From Streptomyces flavidovirens DSM 40150 (GTDB lineage Bacteria; Actinomycetota; Actinomycetes; Streptomycetales; Streptomycetaceae), in assembly GCF_000429085.1 (NCBI RefSeq), contig NZ_AUBE01000011.1, positions 62,001 through 126,000 on the forward strand: DNA of 64,000 nt, written 5' to 3'. Shown here one piece after another: positions 50,604 to 58,995 of this stretch; the first letter of the stretch is position 1; each line of letters starts with the position of its first letter. Below the pieces are notes generated by a model. The model worked only from the letters and a program-made list of their open reading frames with translations, did no database searches and had not been told where the DNA came from. The position numbers were made by a program, and so were the translations under genes.

Positions 50604-51992
50604 ATGGAGACCGAACAGCAGGTGAAGCGGCGGTGGCCCCGGGCCGTGCTCGCGGGCGCGGCGGTGCTGGTCGTCGCGGGGGTGGTCACGGCGGAAGGGC
50701 TGAACGAGGGACCCCCGGCGCTGGGTCCCGTCGGGCGCGCGATGGCCGCCGTCGAGGCCGTGGGCGCCGGGGCGCCTGCCTCCCCCGCCGATCTGACCGC
50801 GCTCATCAGCGACCGCGAGTCGTGGCTGCGCGCGCACCCCGAGGACGACCACTCCTGGGCGGTGCTCGGTTCCGCGTACCTGGAGCGGGGCAGGTGGACG
50901 GCCGACCCGGCGGACTTCCCCCGCGCGGAGATGGCACTGCGCCACTCGCTGTCCGTACGGCCGAAGGCGAACCCGGACGCCGCGGTCGGCCTCGCCGCAC
51001 TGGCCCACGCACGCGGCGACCACCGCACAGCCAAGAACCGTGCGGAAGCGGTCCGTAAGCAGTCGCCGAGGCGCTGGACGGTGTATCCGGTCCTCATCGG
51101 CGCGTACGCGCAACTGGGGGACCAGAAAGCCGCCGCAGAGGCGGTGGAGAAGCTGGAGGCGCTGCGACCGGGCCCGGCGGCACGGCGGCTGGCGGCGGAG
51201 GTGTACCGCGACCGGGGCTGGCGGGAGGACGCGGCGGCGACGCTGGCCGACGCGACGGCGCTCGCGGACTCCACGGCGGAGAAGGTGACCGGACTGCACC
51301 GCATGGGCGAGCTGGCGTGGGAACGGGGCGAACCGGAGGAGGCCCTGCGCCACTACGAGGCGGCCCTGCGGGCGGACCCCCGCTTCGGGAGAGCCCGCGC
51401 GGGCCGCGCCCGGGTCATGGCCTCACTCGGCCGCCCGGCCGACGCGGAAACGGACTACCGGACCGCGCTCACCGACACCCCGCTGCCCGAACTCCACTTC
51501 GAGTACGGCGAAATGCTGGAGTCCCTGGGCCGCGTGCCGGAGGCGAAGGAGCAGTACGCCCTCGTACGGGAGAAGGCAGCGCTCATCCGGAAGAACGGCG
51601 GCGGCAAGAACGAAGTCCTCCTCGCGCACCTCGACGCGGACCATGGTGACCCGGCGGCGGCGGTGCGACGGCTGCGGGCGGAGTGGCGGCGGCACCCGAA
51701 CGCGTACGTCGCCGACGCCCTCGCGTGGGCCCTGTACCGCGAAAACAACGTGAAGAACCGTACCGAGGCCCTGAGATACGCCCGCAAGGCCACCGGCCAA
51801 GGCTTGCGCAACGCGCTGTTCTTCTACCACCTGGGTGTGATCGAGAACGACGTCCGCGAGTACGGTCCCGCCAGGCGCCACCTGGAGGAGGCCTTGCGCA
51901 TCAACCCGTCGTTCTCGCCGCTGCTGGCCCCCAGGGCAAGGGAGGCCCTGAACGCCCTGGGCGAGCCCCGGCGAGGCGGCCCCCGGCGCTGA
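50604..51992 (+). CDS. Tetratricopeptide-repeat protein with N-terminal anchor
   Basis: About 462 residues. A hydrophobic segment (AVLAGAAVLVVAGVVTAEGL) near the N-terminus is probably a membrane anchor. Several TPR units follow (WAVLGSAYLERGRW, VGLAALAHARGDHRTAKNRAEAVRK, GELAWERGEPEEALRHYEAALRADPRFG, YGEMLESLGRVPEAKEQYALVREKA, and NALFFYHLGVIENDVREYGPARRHLEEALRINP). An in-frame GTG three codons upstream could also be used. It probably mediates protein interactions; no catalytic domain is seen. Confidence 0.87.
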   Translation: METEQQVKRRWPRAVLAGAAVLVVAGVVTAEGLNEGPPALGPVGRAMAAVEAVGAGAPASPADLTALISDRESWLRAHPEDDHSWAVLGSAYLERGRWTADPADFPRAEMALRHSLSVRPKANPDAAVGLAALAHARGDHRTAKNRAEAVRKQSPRRWTVYPVLIGAYAQLGDQKAAAEAVEKLEALRPGPAARRLAAEVYRDRGWREDAAATLADATALADSTAEKVTGLHRMGELAWERGEPEEALRHYEAALRADPRFGRARAGRARVMASLGRPADAETDYRTALTDTPLPELHFEYGEMLESLGRVPEAKEQYALVREKAALIRKNGGGKNEVLLAHLDADHGDPAAAVRRLRAEWRRHPNAYVADALAWALYRENNVKNRTEALRYARKATGQGLRNALFFYHLGVIENDVREYGPARRHLEEALRINPSFSPLLAPRAREALNALGEPRRGGPRR

Positions 51993-52198
51993 GCAGCGCC
52001 CCCGCCCGGCATGCCACGGTGCCGGAGGGGACGTGTCGGGGCGCTCCCCGCAGGGTGTCGAACGCAACCACCGCGAACGAACCACACCTACCCGAACGTT
52101 CGGCACCCGAGGAGACGCCCCGACGCGGCACCGACCCCGTGAGCCGGGGGTGGCCGGGGGCCGGGGGTAGCCGGGGGGCCAGGGTCAGCCGGTGGGGT

Positions 52199-52789
52199 CT
52201 AAAGCGCCGCCGTGCCGATCAACGCATTGCGGGTGACCAGGGCAGCCAGGGACGGCTCATCCAGGTCCTCCGTGCCCTCAGGACGGCGTGGCAGGACCAT
52301 GTAGCGCGTCTCCGACGTGGAGTCCCACACCGTGACGGCGACGTCCTCCGGCAGGACCAGCCCGAACTCGGCCAGCACCGCACGGGGCTCCCGCACCACC
52401 CGCGACCGGTACGCCTCGCTCTTGTACCAGCTCGGCGAGGGTCCCAGCAGCCGGACGGGGTAGCAGGAACAGAGCGTGCAGACCACGACGTTGTGCGTGT
52501 CTGCCGTGTTCTCGACGACGCGCAGCCGCTGCGGCTGCACGCCCCCCGCCGACAGCCCCAGCTCCGTGACGGCCGAGATCCCGTCAGCCAGCAGCCGCGC
52601 CCGGAACGCCGGGTCGGTCCACGCGCGGGCCACCACGCGCGCACCCCCGGCCGCCGAGGCGCCCGTAAGAAACGCGTCGATGGCTTCGTCGACCGCGGCG
52701 CCGGTGACGATGCCACGGTCCTCCAGCAGCGTCTCCAGCCGCCGCACCCGGCGGGAGATCAGGGCATCGGAGTGAGTGGTTCCGGTCAC
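52199..52789 (-). CDS. Nitrile hydratase-type alpha subunit (cobalt type)
   Basis: This 196-residue protein carries the metal claw CTLCSC (C104-T-L-C107-S-C109) in NVVVCTLCSCY. The Thr in CTLCSC marks the cobalt class, where the iron class has Ser. Conserved PSWYKSEAYRSRVVREPRAVLAEFG follows. The two cysteines that are oxidised to sulfenate and sulfinate are present. The start is a GTG whose GTGA overlaps the upstream beta-like gene. It hydrates nitriles to amides, or acts like thiocyanate hydrolase; see the finding on subunit split. Confidence 0.92.
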   Translation of the reverse strand: MTGTTHSDALISRRVRRLETLLEDRGIVTGAAVDEAIDAFLTGASAAGGARVVARAWTDPAFRARLLADGISAVTELGLSAGGVQPQRLRVVENTADTHNVVVCTLCSCYPVRLLGPSPSWYKSEAYRSRVVREPRAVLAEFGLVLPEDVAVTVWDSTSETRYMVLPRRPEGTEDLDEPSLAALVTRNALIGTAAL

Positions 52790-53076
52790 GGCTGGTCGTC
52801 CTCCAAGTAGCTTTCGAACAGGTCCAGGACAACGTCGTGCTCGCCCTCGCCCCACAGGTCCCGCGCCGCGAACCGCACGGCATATACCTGCTCCACAGGG
52901 CAGTCCGTACGCCCCTGCGCCCGGACGTCGGCGAGCGGCGCGCGCCCCTCGGGCTCGATGACCGTGCCGCGCTTGCCACGGGCGTACCGCGGCAGCCGGG
53001 TGTGGTGCGGCGGGTCGTGGTGGACGGTGCGGACGCGCGCGCCGGGCGCGTAGCGGTCGGCCCGGCCGTCAGTCAT
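52786..53076 (-). CDS. Nitrile hydratase beta-subunit C-terminal-type protein (SH3-like)
   Basis: This 96-residue protein matches the C-terminal half of nitrile hydratase beta: YAPGARVRTVHHDPPHHTRLPRYARGKRGTVI, then EQVYAVRFAARDLWGEGEHDVVLDLFESYLED. In classical enzymes this domain is fused to an N-terminal half; here it is a separate gene, as in thiocyanate hydrolase and toyocamycin nitrile hydratase. It overlaps the alpha gene by GTGA and the beta-N gene by 8 bases. Confidence 0.9.
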   Translation of the reverse strand: MTDGRADRYAPGARVRTVHHDPPHHTRLPRYARGKRGTVIEPEGRAPLADVRAQGRTDCPVEQVYAVRFAARDLWGEGEHDVVLDLFESYLEDDQP

Positions 53077-53350
53077 CGAGCTCGCCCGCAGCGACAACGC
53101 CCTTGCGCTCCAGCAGCGTCCGGATCGCGAAGAACCACCGCTCGTAGTACGACGCCGCCAGGTACTCCGCGGGCGGCATCGTCTCGACGGCGTCGCGGAA
53201 CTCGTCGAGGTTGTAGACCTTCTGGGCGATGAGCGCGCCGTTCAGGGCGAAGACCCGCGCTTCCCAGTCGGCGTGGAAGGGCTGTGTGTCGTCGGTGGTG
53301 TCGACAGGCCCGAAGCCCTGCATGCCGCCCACATCGTTCATCCTGGCCAT
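53069..53350 (-). CDS. Nitrile hydratase beta-subunit N-terminal-type protein
   Basis: This 93-residue protein matches the N-terminal half of the beta subunit: MNDVGGMQGFGPVDTTDDTQPFHADWEARVFALNGAL, then FRDAVETMPPAEYLAASYYERWFFAIRTLLERKGVV. It is the first gene of the three. The MARMN start keeps the conserved N-terminal DVGGM motif. All three products together equal one complete nitrile hydratase; no separate metallochaperone gene was seen, although this half resembles some activators too. Confidence 0.9.
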   Translation of the reverse strand: MARMNDVGGMQGFGPVDTTDDTQPFHADWEARVFALNGALIAQKVYNLDEFRDAVETMPPAEYLAASYYERWFFAIRTLLERKGVVAAGELDD

Positions 53351-53360
53351 GATCGCAAGC

Positions 53361-54299
53361 TTATGTGTGCTGCTTGTAGTAGATCGAGTACCTGCGCGCG
53401 CCCACTTCCCCCGAGGCGAAGCCCATGCACAGCCGTGGCTTGCTGGTGCGGCGTACGGCGAGGCCTTCCGGTTCGCGGTGGTCGAGGGAGTAGCCGGCCT
53501 CGGTGCGGCTGCGCTGGACAAGACGGCCGGTACGGATGTCGATGCAGGAGACGTACGTGTTGCCGTGCCCGGAGGGCGGGTTGGCGGACCCGTACGCCTC
53601 GCCGGCGAGCTGGTACAGGTAGTTGCCGTGCAGGGCGAAACCCTGGAAGTCGATGTCCGCGTCGGGGTGCGCGGGGGCCTGCGCGAAGTCGTGGAGGGGT
53701 TTGGAGAAGTTGCCGGCGACGGCGTGGGCGAGCGAGAAGACGCGGTAGCGGACCTTGCCGCCGGTACGGTGGCGGACGGCGATCCGCTTGCGGCTCATGT
53801 CGACGGACGGCTGGTTCGCGGTGGAGCCGGCGACCGGGTAGCGGGTGGTTCCGGCGGAGCTGCGGCGCACCTGCCGGTCCACGAACCGGAACCGCGTGAT
53901 GCCGCGCCCGAAGCCTCCGGACTCCGCGACCCGCGCGTCCGACTCGGTCCAGATCCAGGTCGCCCCGGCCGCGTCCCGCTCGACGCCCATGCCGACGCCG
54001 TGCCCGTGCCCCAGCAGATACATGTGCCCCAGCCGCGTACCGCTGAAGTCGAGCTGGTTCAGGCACATGTCGCCGCGCTGCCGGCGTTCCGCGCCGGTGT
54101 ACGCCCGCGACTCCGCCGGGAGCTTGATTCCGCCCTGCATGACCTGGAGGACGTACAGCCGCTGCCGGGAGTCGTCGAAGGCGAAGGACTGGAGGACGGT
54201 GGTGTGTCTGAGCGGCTTTTTCCAGTGCCATCTCGTCGATGGCACGGCTAAGTCGATCCGCTCGTCACTCGTGCTCGCGCTCACACTAGTCATGGCCAT
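53361..54299 (-). CDS. TagC/P68 receptor-binding-type beta-propeller-like protein
   Basis: This 312-residue protein resembles actinomycete proteins labelled teichoic acid biosynthesis protein C and the phage P68 receptor-binding domain. VLQSFAFDDSRQRLYVLQVMQ, MCLNQLDFSGTRLGHMYLLGHGHGVGMGVERD, GATWIWTESD and a closing EPEGLAVR...LCMGFASGEVGARRYSIYYK fit that blade pattern. No signal peptide was found. It lies 10 bases upstream of the nitrile hydratase set, but function is unclear. The label is by remembered similarity only. Confidence 0.72.
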   Translation of the reverse strand: MAMTSVSASTSDERIDLAVPSTRWHWKKPLRHTTVLQSFAFDDSRQRLYVLQVMQGGIKLPAESRAYTGAERRQRGDMCLNQLDFSGTRLGHMYLLGHGHGVGMGVERDAAGATWIWTESDARVAESGGFGRGITRFRFVDRQVRRSSAGTTRYPVAGSTANQPSVDMSRKRIAVRHRTGGKVRYRVFSLAHAVAGNFSKPLHDFAQAPAHPDADIDFQGFALHGNYLYQLAGEAYGSANPPSGHGNTYVSCIDIRTGRLVQRSRTEAGYSLDHREPEGLAVRRTSKPRLCMGFASGEVGARRYSIYYKQHT

Positions 54300-54389
54300 G
54301 ACTCACGATAGCGAGCACCGGCCCCCACGGGACAGGGGCGCGTAACACCGCGCACGCAACACGAGCAGCACCTTGCGCCACACTCCGGC

Positions 54390-55037
54390 TCAGCCGAAGT
54401 CACCGGGTCCTGCGGGGCGCTGAACCACGGGCCGCTCCTGAGCCTGGGCCTCAGCCACAGCCGGCGCCGCAACCGGCACAGACTCGCGCTGTGGGCGCGG
54501 AAGCGGGGCGGAGACCTCTTCCTGCTTCGTTCCCGGCGGGAGGAAGCAGGGGGTGGTGACGCTGAGGATCATCCGATCGTACGGGGGTTTCATCGCACCC
54601 ACCGACACGAAGAAGTTGGCGTCACCGCCCTTCGCGTACAGCAGGATGTGACGCCAGTCGCCCTCGCGGTAGGCGCTGACCTTGTACCCCTCGGCCTCCA
54701 GTCTCTTCTTCAGCTTGCCGAGCGCGGTGTTGTACTGCGCGCGGGGCAGCAGAGTCTGAACCGTGTAGTCCAGGTCGAATCGCCCGTCGTTGGCGGTTTC
54801 GTTGTTCTTGCCGATGCAGTCCCGGAATTCCTTGTCCACCGACTTGGCATCGACCTCGGATCCGATCTCCTCGGCCAGCAGATCAATCAGGGCCCGGACC
54901 TCGTACTCGGTCTTCTGCTGGCTCTTCACGGGGAGCGGGTCGTTCTTTCCGTCGGTCATGCATCCTCCAGTAGCGAGCAGCGCCAGGAGCGTCAGTACGG
55001 GCAGGGCGGTACGGCGGCACTTCATGTGTATGCGCAT
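54390..55037 (-). CDS. Lipoprotein
   Basis: This 215-residue protein has a lipobox: a hydrophobic LTLLALLATGGC with Cys about residue 26. The mature domain is alpha/beta (EYEVRALIDLLAEEIGSEVDAKSVDKEFRDCIGK, then QTLLPRAQYNTALGKLKKRLEAEGYKVSAYR), ending in a Pro/Glu-rich tail. No family was recognised. It lies just downstream of the DUF1023 gene and may be co-transcribed. Confidence 0.82.
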   Translation of the reverse strand: MRIHMKCRRTALPVLTLLALLATGGCMTDGKNDPLPVKSQQKTEYEVRALIDLLAEEIGSEVDAKSVDKEFRDCIGKNNETANDGRFDLDYTVQTLLPRAQYNTALGKLKKRLEAEGYKVSAYREGDWRHILLYAKGGDANFFVSVGAMKPPYDRMILSVTTPCFLPPGTKQEEVSAPLPRPQRESVPVAAPAVAEAQAQERPVVQRPAGPGDFG

Positions 55038-55077
55038 GGTTCAGCAAGCTCCCGGCTCGGGCGAGTACCCGGGCACG

Positions 55078-56694
55078 CTAGTCGTTCTCCCGGTGCTGAC
55101 CCTCGCTGGGCGGCTGCCCCACGATGATCCTTCCCTGATTGCGGAGGCTTTCGCTGCCTTCGTCCCAATAACCGCTGTGGCCTTCGGTGTCGACGTCGAA
55201 GACCCGGCCGCCGAACTCCTCCTGGGCCGGGTTCTCCCCGAGCGTCAGGTCGGAGAATTCTTCCGTGACCCGGTCGTCCTCCGCGTAGCCGGCCCACACG
55301 TGATCGGCGTCCATATTGAGGTCCGAAGCGTGGTCGACCGTCATACCGGGGCTGCCGACGACCACGACGTCGTCCGCACCGAGGCCCCCGCCGTCCGACG
55401 CCGCCGCGCCCACCATCGTCGAGCCGTAGCTGTGCCCGAGCACTGTCATGTGGGTGGGTTCACCCTGGTGGGACTCGCGCAGCCCGCGGGTGAAGCCGCG
55501 CAGGTCTTGGGCACCGTCCTCGGCACGCCCGGTGGTGGCCACACTGCCGTCGGCTTCCGGGGCGTCGTAGCCGAGCCAGGCGACGACGGAGGTGCTGGCA
55601 GCGGGATCGGCCTTCATAGCCGCTCCCTGAAGGCGGCCGGCCCGGTTGATCTGGTCGTCGATGTTCGTCAAGTCATTGGCGGTGCCCGGCACCTGGATGG
55701 CCGTGTTGTCCGCCGTGTCGGGGTTGCCCCTGGCCACCAGGGCCCGGCCGTCGCCCTTCTCGGCGTCGATGCCGAGGACGTAAAGCTGACCGCTCGGGCG
55801 CGTAGCACCGTCCGCCTTGTCGAGCTCGTCCTGGAGCTTGAGCAGGCCGGAGTACTGGCGGTCGTCGTGGATCCCGAGCTGGCCGGCCTGTTCCTTTTCC
55901 CGGTACGCGCCGAGCGAGAGCTCGATGGACTTGCGGTTCTCCTCGTCGCGGTCCGCCGAAGGGATGCCGTCGAGCCACCCGACCTTCTGCGGGTAGGCGT
56001 CCATGTACATCTGCTGCTGCTCGGGGGTGAGGCTCTTCCACCAAGTGGCGTTCTGCTTGGGGTCCTTGTTGCTCGGGATGTCCTTCTCGTCGATCCCGTA
56101 CGAGCCGGCCACCAGCTTGGCGTCGTCCTGGGCGCTCTTGGAGCCGTACACCTTGTCCAGATCGAAGGTGTCGATCTGGTGCAGCAGTGCCTTGCCCTCG
56201 TCCGAGGCGCTCTCGGCGTCGGCGATCGCCTGGTCGATACGTGCCCGGTACTCGCCGAGCGGACCGCTGCGCGCCTGCCGGGACTGCTGGTAGTCCGGGT
56301 CGTGCCGCTCCGCCGACGTCATGTCGTCGTCGGTGGGATCCGAGACCCAGCCGTCGTCGTCGACGGCGTACCGGTCGGCCTCGGCCTCGCGGACCGCCTT
56401 GCGCAGATTCTGCTGCGCGAGCTGCATCTTCTCGCACGTGCCCTTGAGGACCGTGGCGATGGAGCCGGCCTGCGACTGGGAGTTGCCGAGCTTTCGCTCG
56501 TTGTCCTCCATCATCATGAAGCCGTACGTGGCGTCCGTGCCCTCCCAGCCGCTGGCGTGCAGCGGCCCGGTGACCTGGCGACGGTGCTGGACCTGGGCGC
56601 CCTCCAGGCTCTTGGCGAGGGCTCGCCACGAGTTGGCGGCCGCTTCGAGGTCGGAGAAGTCCTGCTTCATGAGAACGCTGAACTGAGCGGTCAT
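55078..56694 (-). CDS. DUF1023 alpha/beta hydrolase with WXG100-like N-terminus
   Basis: This 538-residue protein has an N-terminal helical WXG100-like region with Trp-Glu-Gly at 50-52 (HASGWEGTDATYG), a long linker, and a DUF1023 alpha/beta hydrolase domain at about 300-538. The nucleophile is Ser422 in VLGHSYGSTM; an acid near DDRV and His506 in GHSGYW would complete the triad. Linkage to a WXG100-like gene suggests export through a type VII (ESX) system, with the hydrolase as secreted effector; that is inference. Confidence 0.9.
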   Translation of the reverse strand: MTAQFSVLMKQDFSDLEAAANSWRALAKSLEGAQVQHRRQVTGPLHASGWEGTDATYGFMMMEDNERKLGNSQSQAGSIATVLKGTCEKMQLAQQNLRKAVREAEADRYAVDDDGWVSDPTDDDMTSAERHDPDYQQSRQARSGPLGEYRARIDQAIADAESASDEGKALLHQIDTFDLDKVYGSKSAQDDAKLVAGSYGIDEKDIPSNKDPKQNATWWKSLTPEQQQMYMDAYPQKVGWLDGIPSADRDEENRKSIELSLGAYREKEQAGQLGIHDDRQYSGLLKLQDELDKADGATRPSGQLYVLGIDAEKGDGRALVARGNPDTADNTAIQVPGTANDLTNIDDQINRAGRLQGAAMKADPAASTSVVAWLGYDAPEADGSVATTGRAEDGAQDLRGFTRGLRESHQGEPTHMTVLGHSYGSTMVGAAASDGGGLGADDVVVVGSPGMTVDHASDLNMDADHVWAGYAEDDRVTEEFSDLTLGENPAQEEFGGRVFDVDTEGHSGYWDEGSESLRNQGRIIVGQPPSEGQHREND

Positions 56695-56701
56695 GGCGGG
56701 C

Positions 56702-57022
56702 TCACACCGCCGCGAAGGACTGGGCGGTCAGGTCTTCGTTGAACTCGTGGCCGTCGGCGGTACGTCTCAGCCGCTCGGCCTCGCTGTCGCCGCCCTCGCC
56801 GCCGATGCTCTTGCGCAGGTCGTGCAGGGCCGTGCCCCAGTCGTTCGCCACCCGGTCGAGCTCGGCGGTTATGGACCACTTGTTCATGGTGACGGACGCC
56901 GACCTGGTGTCGGCCGCGGCTTTGTCGACAGGCTTTCGCAGGTTGTCGCCTATCGCGTCGGCGGCGCCTGCGGACGCCCGCAGCTCCGACGGCTCGACAT
57001 TTATGCTGCCACTTTCAGCCAT
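56702..57022 (-). CDS. WXG100/ESX-type small helical protein
   Basis: This 106-residue protein is almost entirely helical: ELRASAGAADAIGDNLRKPVDKAAADTRSASVTM, then SITAELDRVANDWGTALHDLRKSI and a C-terminal charged end. It lies immediately before the DUF1023 gene with 7 bases between stop and start, so the two are one transcription unit. Such pairs resemble type VII secretion substrates. The exact W-x-G motif is not present. Confidence 0.8.
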   Translation of the reverse strand: MAESGSINVEPSELRASAGAADAIGDNLRKPVDKAAADTRSASVTMNKWSITAELDRVANDWGTALHDLRKSIGGEGGDSEAERLRRTADGHEFNEDLTAQSFAAV

Positions 57023-57146
57023 TCCGCTCCCCCGTGACTCACGCGAGCGGCCAGAGTACCGGGGAGATCATCGGGGCGGAAAAGGGGGCACCCACCCGGC
57101 CGGGAAGGCCATGGCGAATGCCCCAAATGCCGTACTGCTACTGCGG

Positions 57147-58295
57147 TCAGAGGTTGCCGCGCTTCTCCTGCTCGCGCTCGATCGCCTCGAAGAGCGCCTT
57201 GAAGTTGCCCTTGCCGAAGCCCATCGAGCCGTGCCGCTCGATCATCTCGAAGAAGACGGTCGGCCGGTCCTGGACGGGCTTGGTGAAGATCTGCAGCAGG
57301 TAGCCGTCCTCGTCGCGGTCCACCAGGATCTTCAGCTCGCGCAGCGTCTCGACGGGTACGCGCGTCTCGCCCGCCCACTCGCCGAGCGTGTCGTAGTACG
57401 AGTCGGGGGTGTCCAGGAACTGGACGCCGTTCGCCCGCATGCTGCGCACGGTGGCGACGATGTCGTTCGTGGCGAGCGCGATGTGCTGGACACCGGCGCC
57501 GCCGTAGAACTCCAGGTACTCGTCGATCTGCGACTTCTTCTTCGCGATCGCGGGCTCGTTGATCGGGAACTTCACCTTCAGGGTGCCGTCCGCGACGACC
57601 TTCGACATGAGCGCGGAGTACTCGGTGGCGATGTCGTCGCCCACGAACTCCTTCATGTTGGTAAAGCCCATGACCTTGTTGTAGAAGGCGACCCACTCGT
57701 TCATCTTGCCGAGCTCGACATTGCCGACGCAGTGGTCGATGGCCTGGAAGGTGCGCTTGGCCGGCGGCTCGACCATCGGGTCGGCGGCGACGAAGCCGGG
57801 CAGGTACGGACCGTTGTAACCGGACCGCTCGACGAGGGTGTGCCGGGTCTTGCCGTACGTCGCGATCGCGGCCAGGACGACGACTCCGTGCTCGTCCTTG
57901 ACCTCGTGCGGCTCCTCGATGCCGCGCGCGCCGTGCTCCACGGCGTAGGCGTACGCGGCGCGGGCGTCCGGGACCTCGATGGCGAGGTCGACGACACCGT
58001 CACCGTGCTCGGCGACGTGCTCGGCGAGGAAGCGGCCCCGGTCGGTGGAGGCCTTGATGACGGAGGTGAGGACGAAACGCGCGGCGCCGTTGGTCAGGAC
58101 GTAACTCGCGGTCTCCCGGCTGCCGTTCTCCGGTCCGGAGTAGGCGACGAGCTTCATGCCGAAGGCGGTCGAGTAGTAGTGCGCGGCCTGCTTGGCGTTG
58201 CCGACGGCGAAGACGACCGCGTCCATTCCCTTGACCGGGAAGGGGTCGGCCTCACGCGCGGTGCTGGGGGTGGTGTGGTGCGTTGTCTCAGTCAT
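57147..58295 (-). CDS. hpd: 4-hydroxyphenylpyruvate dioxygenase
   Basis: This 382-residue non-heme iron enzyme converts 4-hydroxyphenylpyruvate to homogentisate in tyrosine breakdown. Two VOC-type domains are seen, with iron ligands His188 (AIDHCVGN), His271 (GVQHIALAT) and Glu350 (VFFEMIER). The start at 58295 is followed by the domain at KGMDAVVFAVGNAKQAAHYY. Homogentisate can also feed ochronotic pigment. The divergent Lrp gene probably controls it. Confidence 0.95.
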   Translation of the reverse strand: MTETTHHTTPSTAREADPFPVKGMDAVVFAVGNAKQAAHYYSTAFGMKLVAYSGPENGSRETASYVLTNGAARFVLTSVIKASTDRGRFLAEHVAEHGDGVVDLAIEVPDARAAYAYAVEHGARGIEEPHEVKDEHGVVVLAAIATYGKTRHTLVERSGYNGPYLPGFVAADPMVEPPAKRTFQAIDHCVGNVELGKMNEWVAFYNKVMGFTNMKEFVGDDIATEYSALMSKVVADGTLKVKFPINEPAIAKKKSQIDEYLEFYGGAGVQHIALATNDIVATVRSMRANGVQFLDTPDSYYDTLGEWAGETRVPVETLRELKILVDRDEDGYLLQIFTKPVQDRPTVFFEMIERHGSMGFGKGNFKALFEAIEREQEKRGNL

Positions 58296-58344
58296 GGCGG
58301 CAGAGTCTCTCCGTATCGCAAGCTGCGCAATAGTTCGCTGAAAC

Positions 58345-58363
58345 ACTGGGCAATGTGCCCAGT
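58345..58363. promoter_or_regulatory. Candidate operator between hpd and the Lrp regulator
   Basis: ACTGGGCA-ATG-TGCCCAGT is a perfect 8-bp dyad in the 143-base gap between the two divergent genes. A further CGCAAGCTGCGCAA element lies about 25 bases to its left. Lrp/AsnC proteins bind such short dyads; the pairing is inferred. Confidence 0.55.
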
Positions 58364-58438
58364 CACTGGCGAGAATGGCCGGGCGTTCTGTACAGGATGA
58401 CCAAGCCAGGCACGAGGTAACAGGAGGCGGGCAGGCCC

Positions 58439-58924
58439 ATGTCCAACGACGGTATCGACGAACTCGACGGCCGGCTCATCGTGCTGCTGGCGCGCGAGCC
58501 GCGCATCGGGGTGCTGGAGGCGTCCCGGCGGCTGGGCGTGGCGCGCGGGACCGTACAGGCGCGGATGGACCGGCTTCAGGCCAATGGAGTGATCCGCGGC
58601 TTCGGCCCGGACGTCGATCCGGCCGCCCTCGGCTATCCGGTGACGGCGTTCGCGACGCTGGAGATCAAGCAGGGCCAGGGAGCCGACGTACGGGCGCATC
58701 TGGCGACGGTCCCCGAGGTCCTGGAACTGCACACCACCACCGGCCACGGCGACATGCTCTGCCGCCTCGTCGCCCGCTCGAACGCCGATCTTCAGCGCGT
58801 GATCGACCGGGTTGTCGGTTTTGACGGCATCGTGCGGGCCTCCACGGCGATCGTCATGGAGAACCCCGTGCCCCTGCGGATCATCCCACTGGTGGAGCAG
58901 GCGGCGGCGGACGGACGGGACTGA
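58439..58924 (+). CDS. Lrp/AsnC-family transcriptional regulator
   Basis: This 161-residue regulator has a helix-turn-helix (DGIDELDGRLIVLLAREPRIGVLEASRRLGVARGTVQARMDRLQANGVI). A RAM effector domain follows (AFATLEIKQGQGADVRAHLATVPEVLELHTTTGHGDMLCRLVARSN), then VMENPVPLRIIPLV. It is divergent from hpd, so it likely responds to tyrosine or a related amino acid. Confidence 0.94.
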   Translation: MSNDGIDELDGRLIVLLAREPRIGVLEASRRLGVARGTVQARMDRLQANGVIRGFGPDVDPAALGYPVTAFATLEIKQGQGADVRAHLATVPEVLELHTTTGHGDMLCRLVARSNADLQRVIDRVVGFDGIVRASTAIVMENPVPLRIIPLVEQAAADGRD

Positions 58925-58946
58925 TGGAGACCGAGGTCGGAAGCGC

Positions 58947-58980
58947 TTGCAAAGAAGTGCTTGCAAAGCTTTCTTTGCAA
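58947..58980. promoter_or_regulatory. Direct and inverted TTGCAAAG repeats before the ArsR-like gene
   Basis: TTGCAAAG occurs at 58947-58954 and 58961-58968 and as its complement CTTTGCAA at 58973-58980. The second and third form an 8-bp inverted repeat with 4 bases between. The stretch is AT-rich compared with its surroundings and sits 15 bases before the regulator ATG, so it probably is that regulator's own operator overlapping the -10 region. Confidence 0.7.
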
Positions 58981-58995
58981 CTCTAGGGTGAGGGC

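Noticed and set aside
53069..53521. Longer start for the beta-N nitrile hydratase gene
   Set aside because: The extra 57 residues are antisense to the TagC-like gene and low-complexity; the conserved family N-terminus starts at the chosen ATG.
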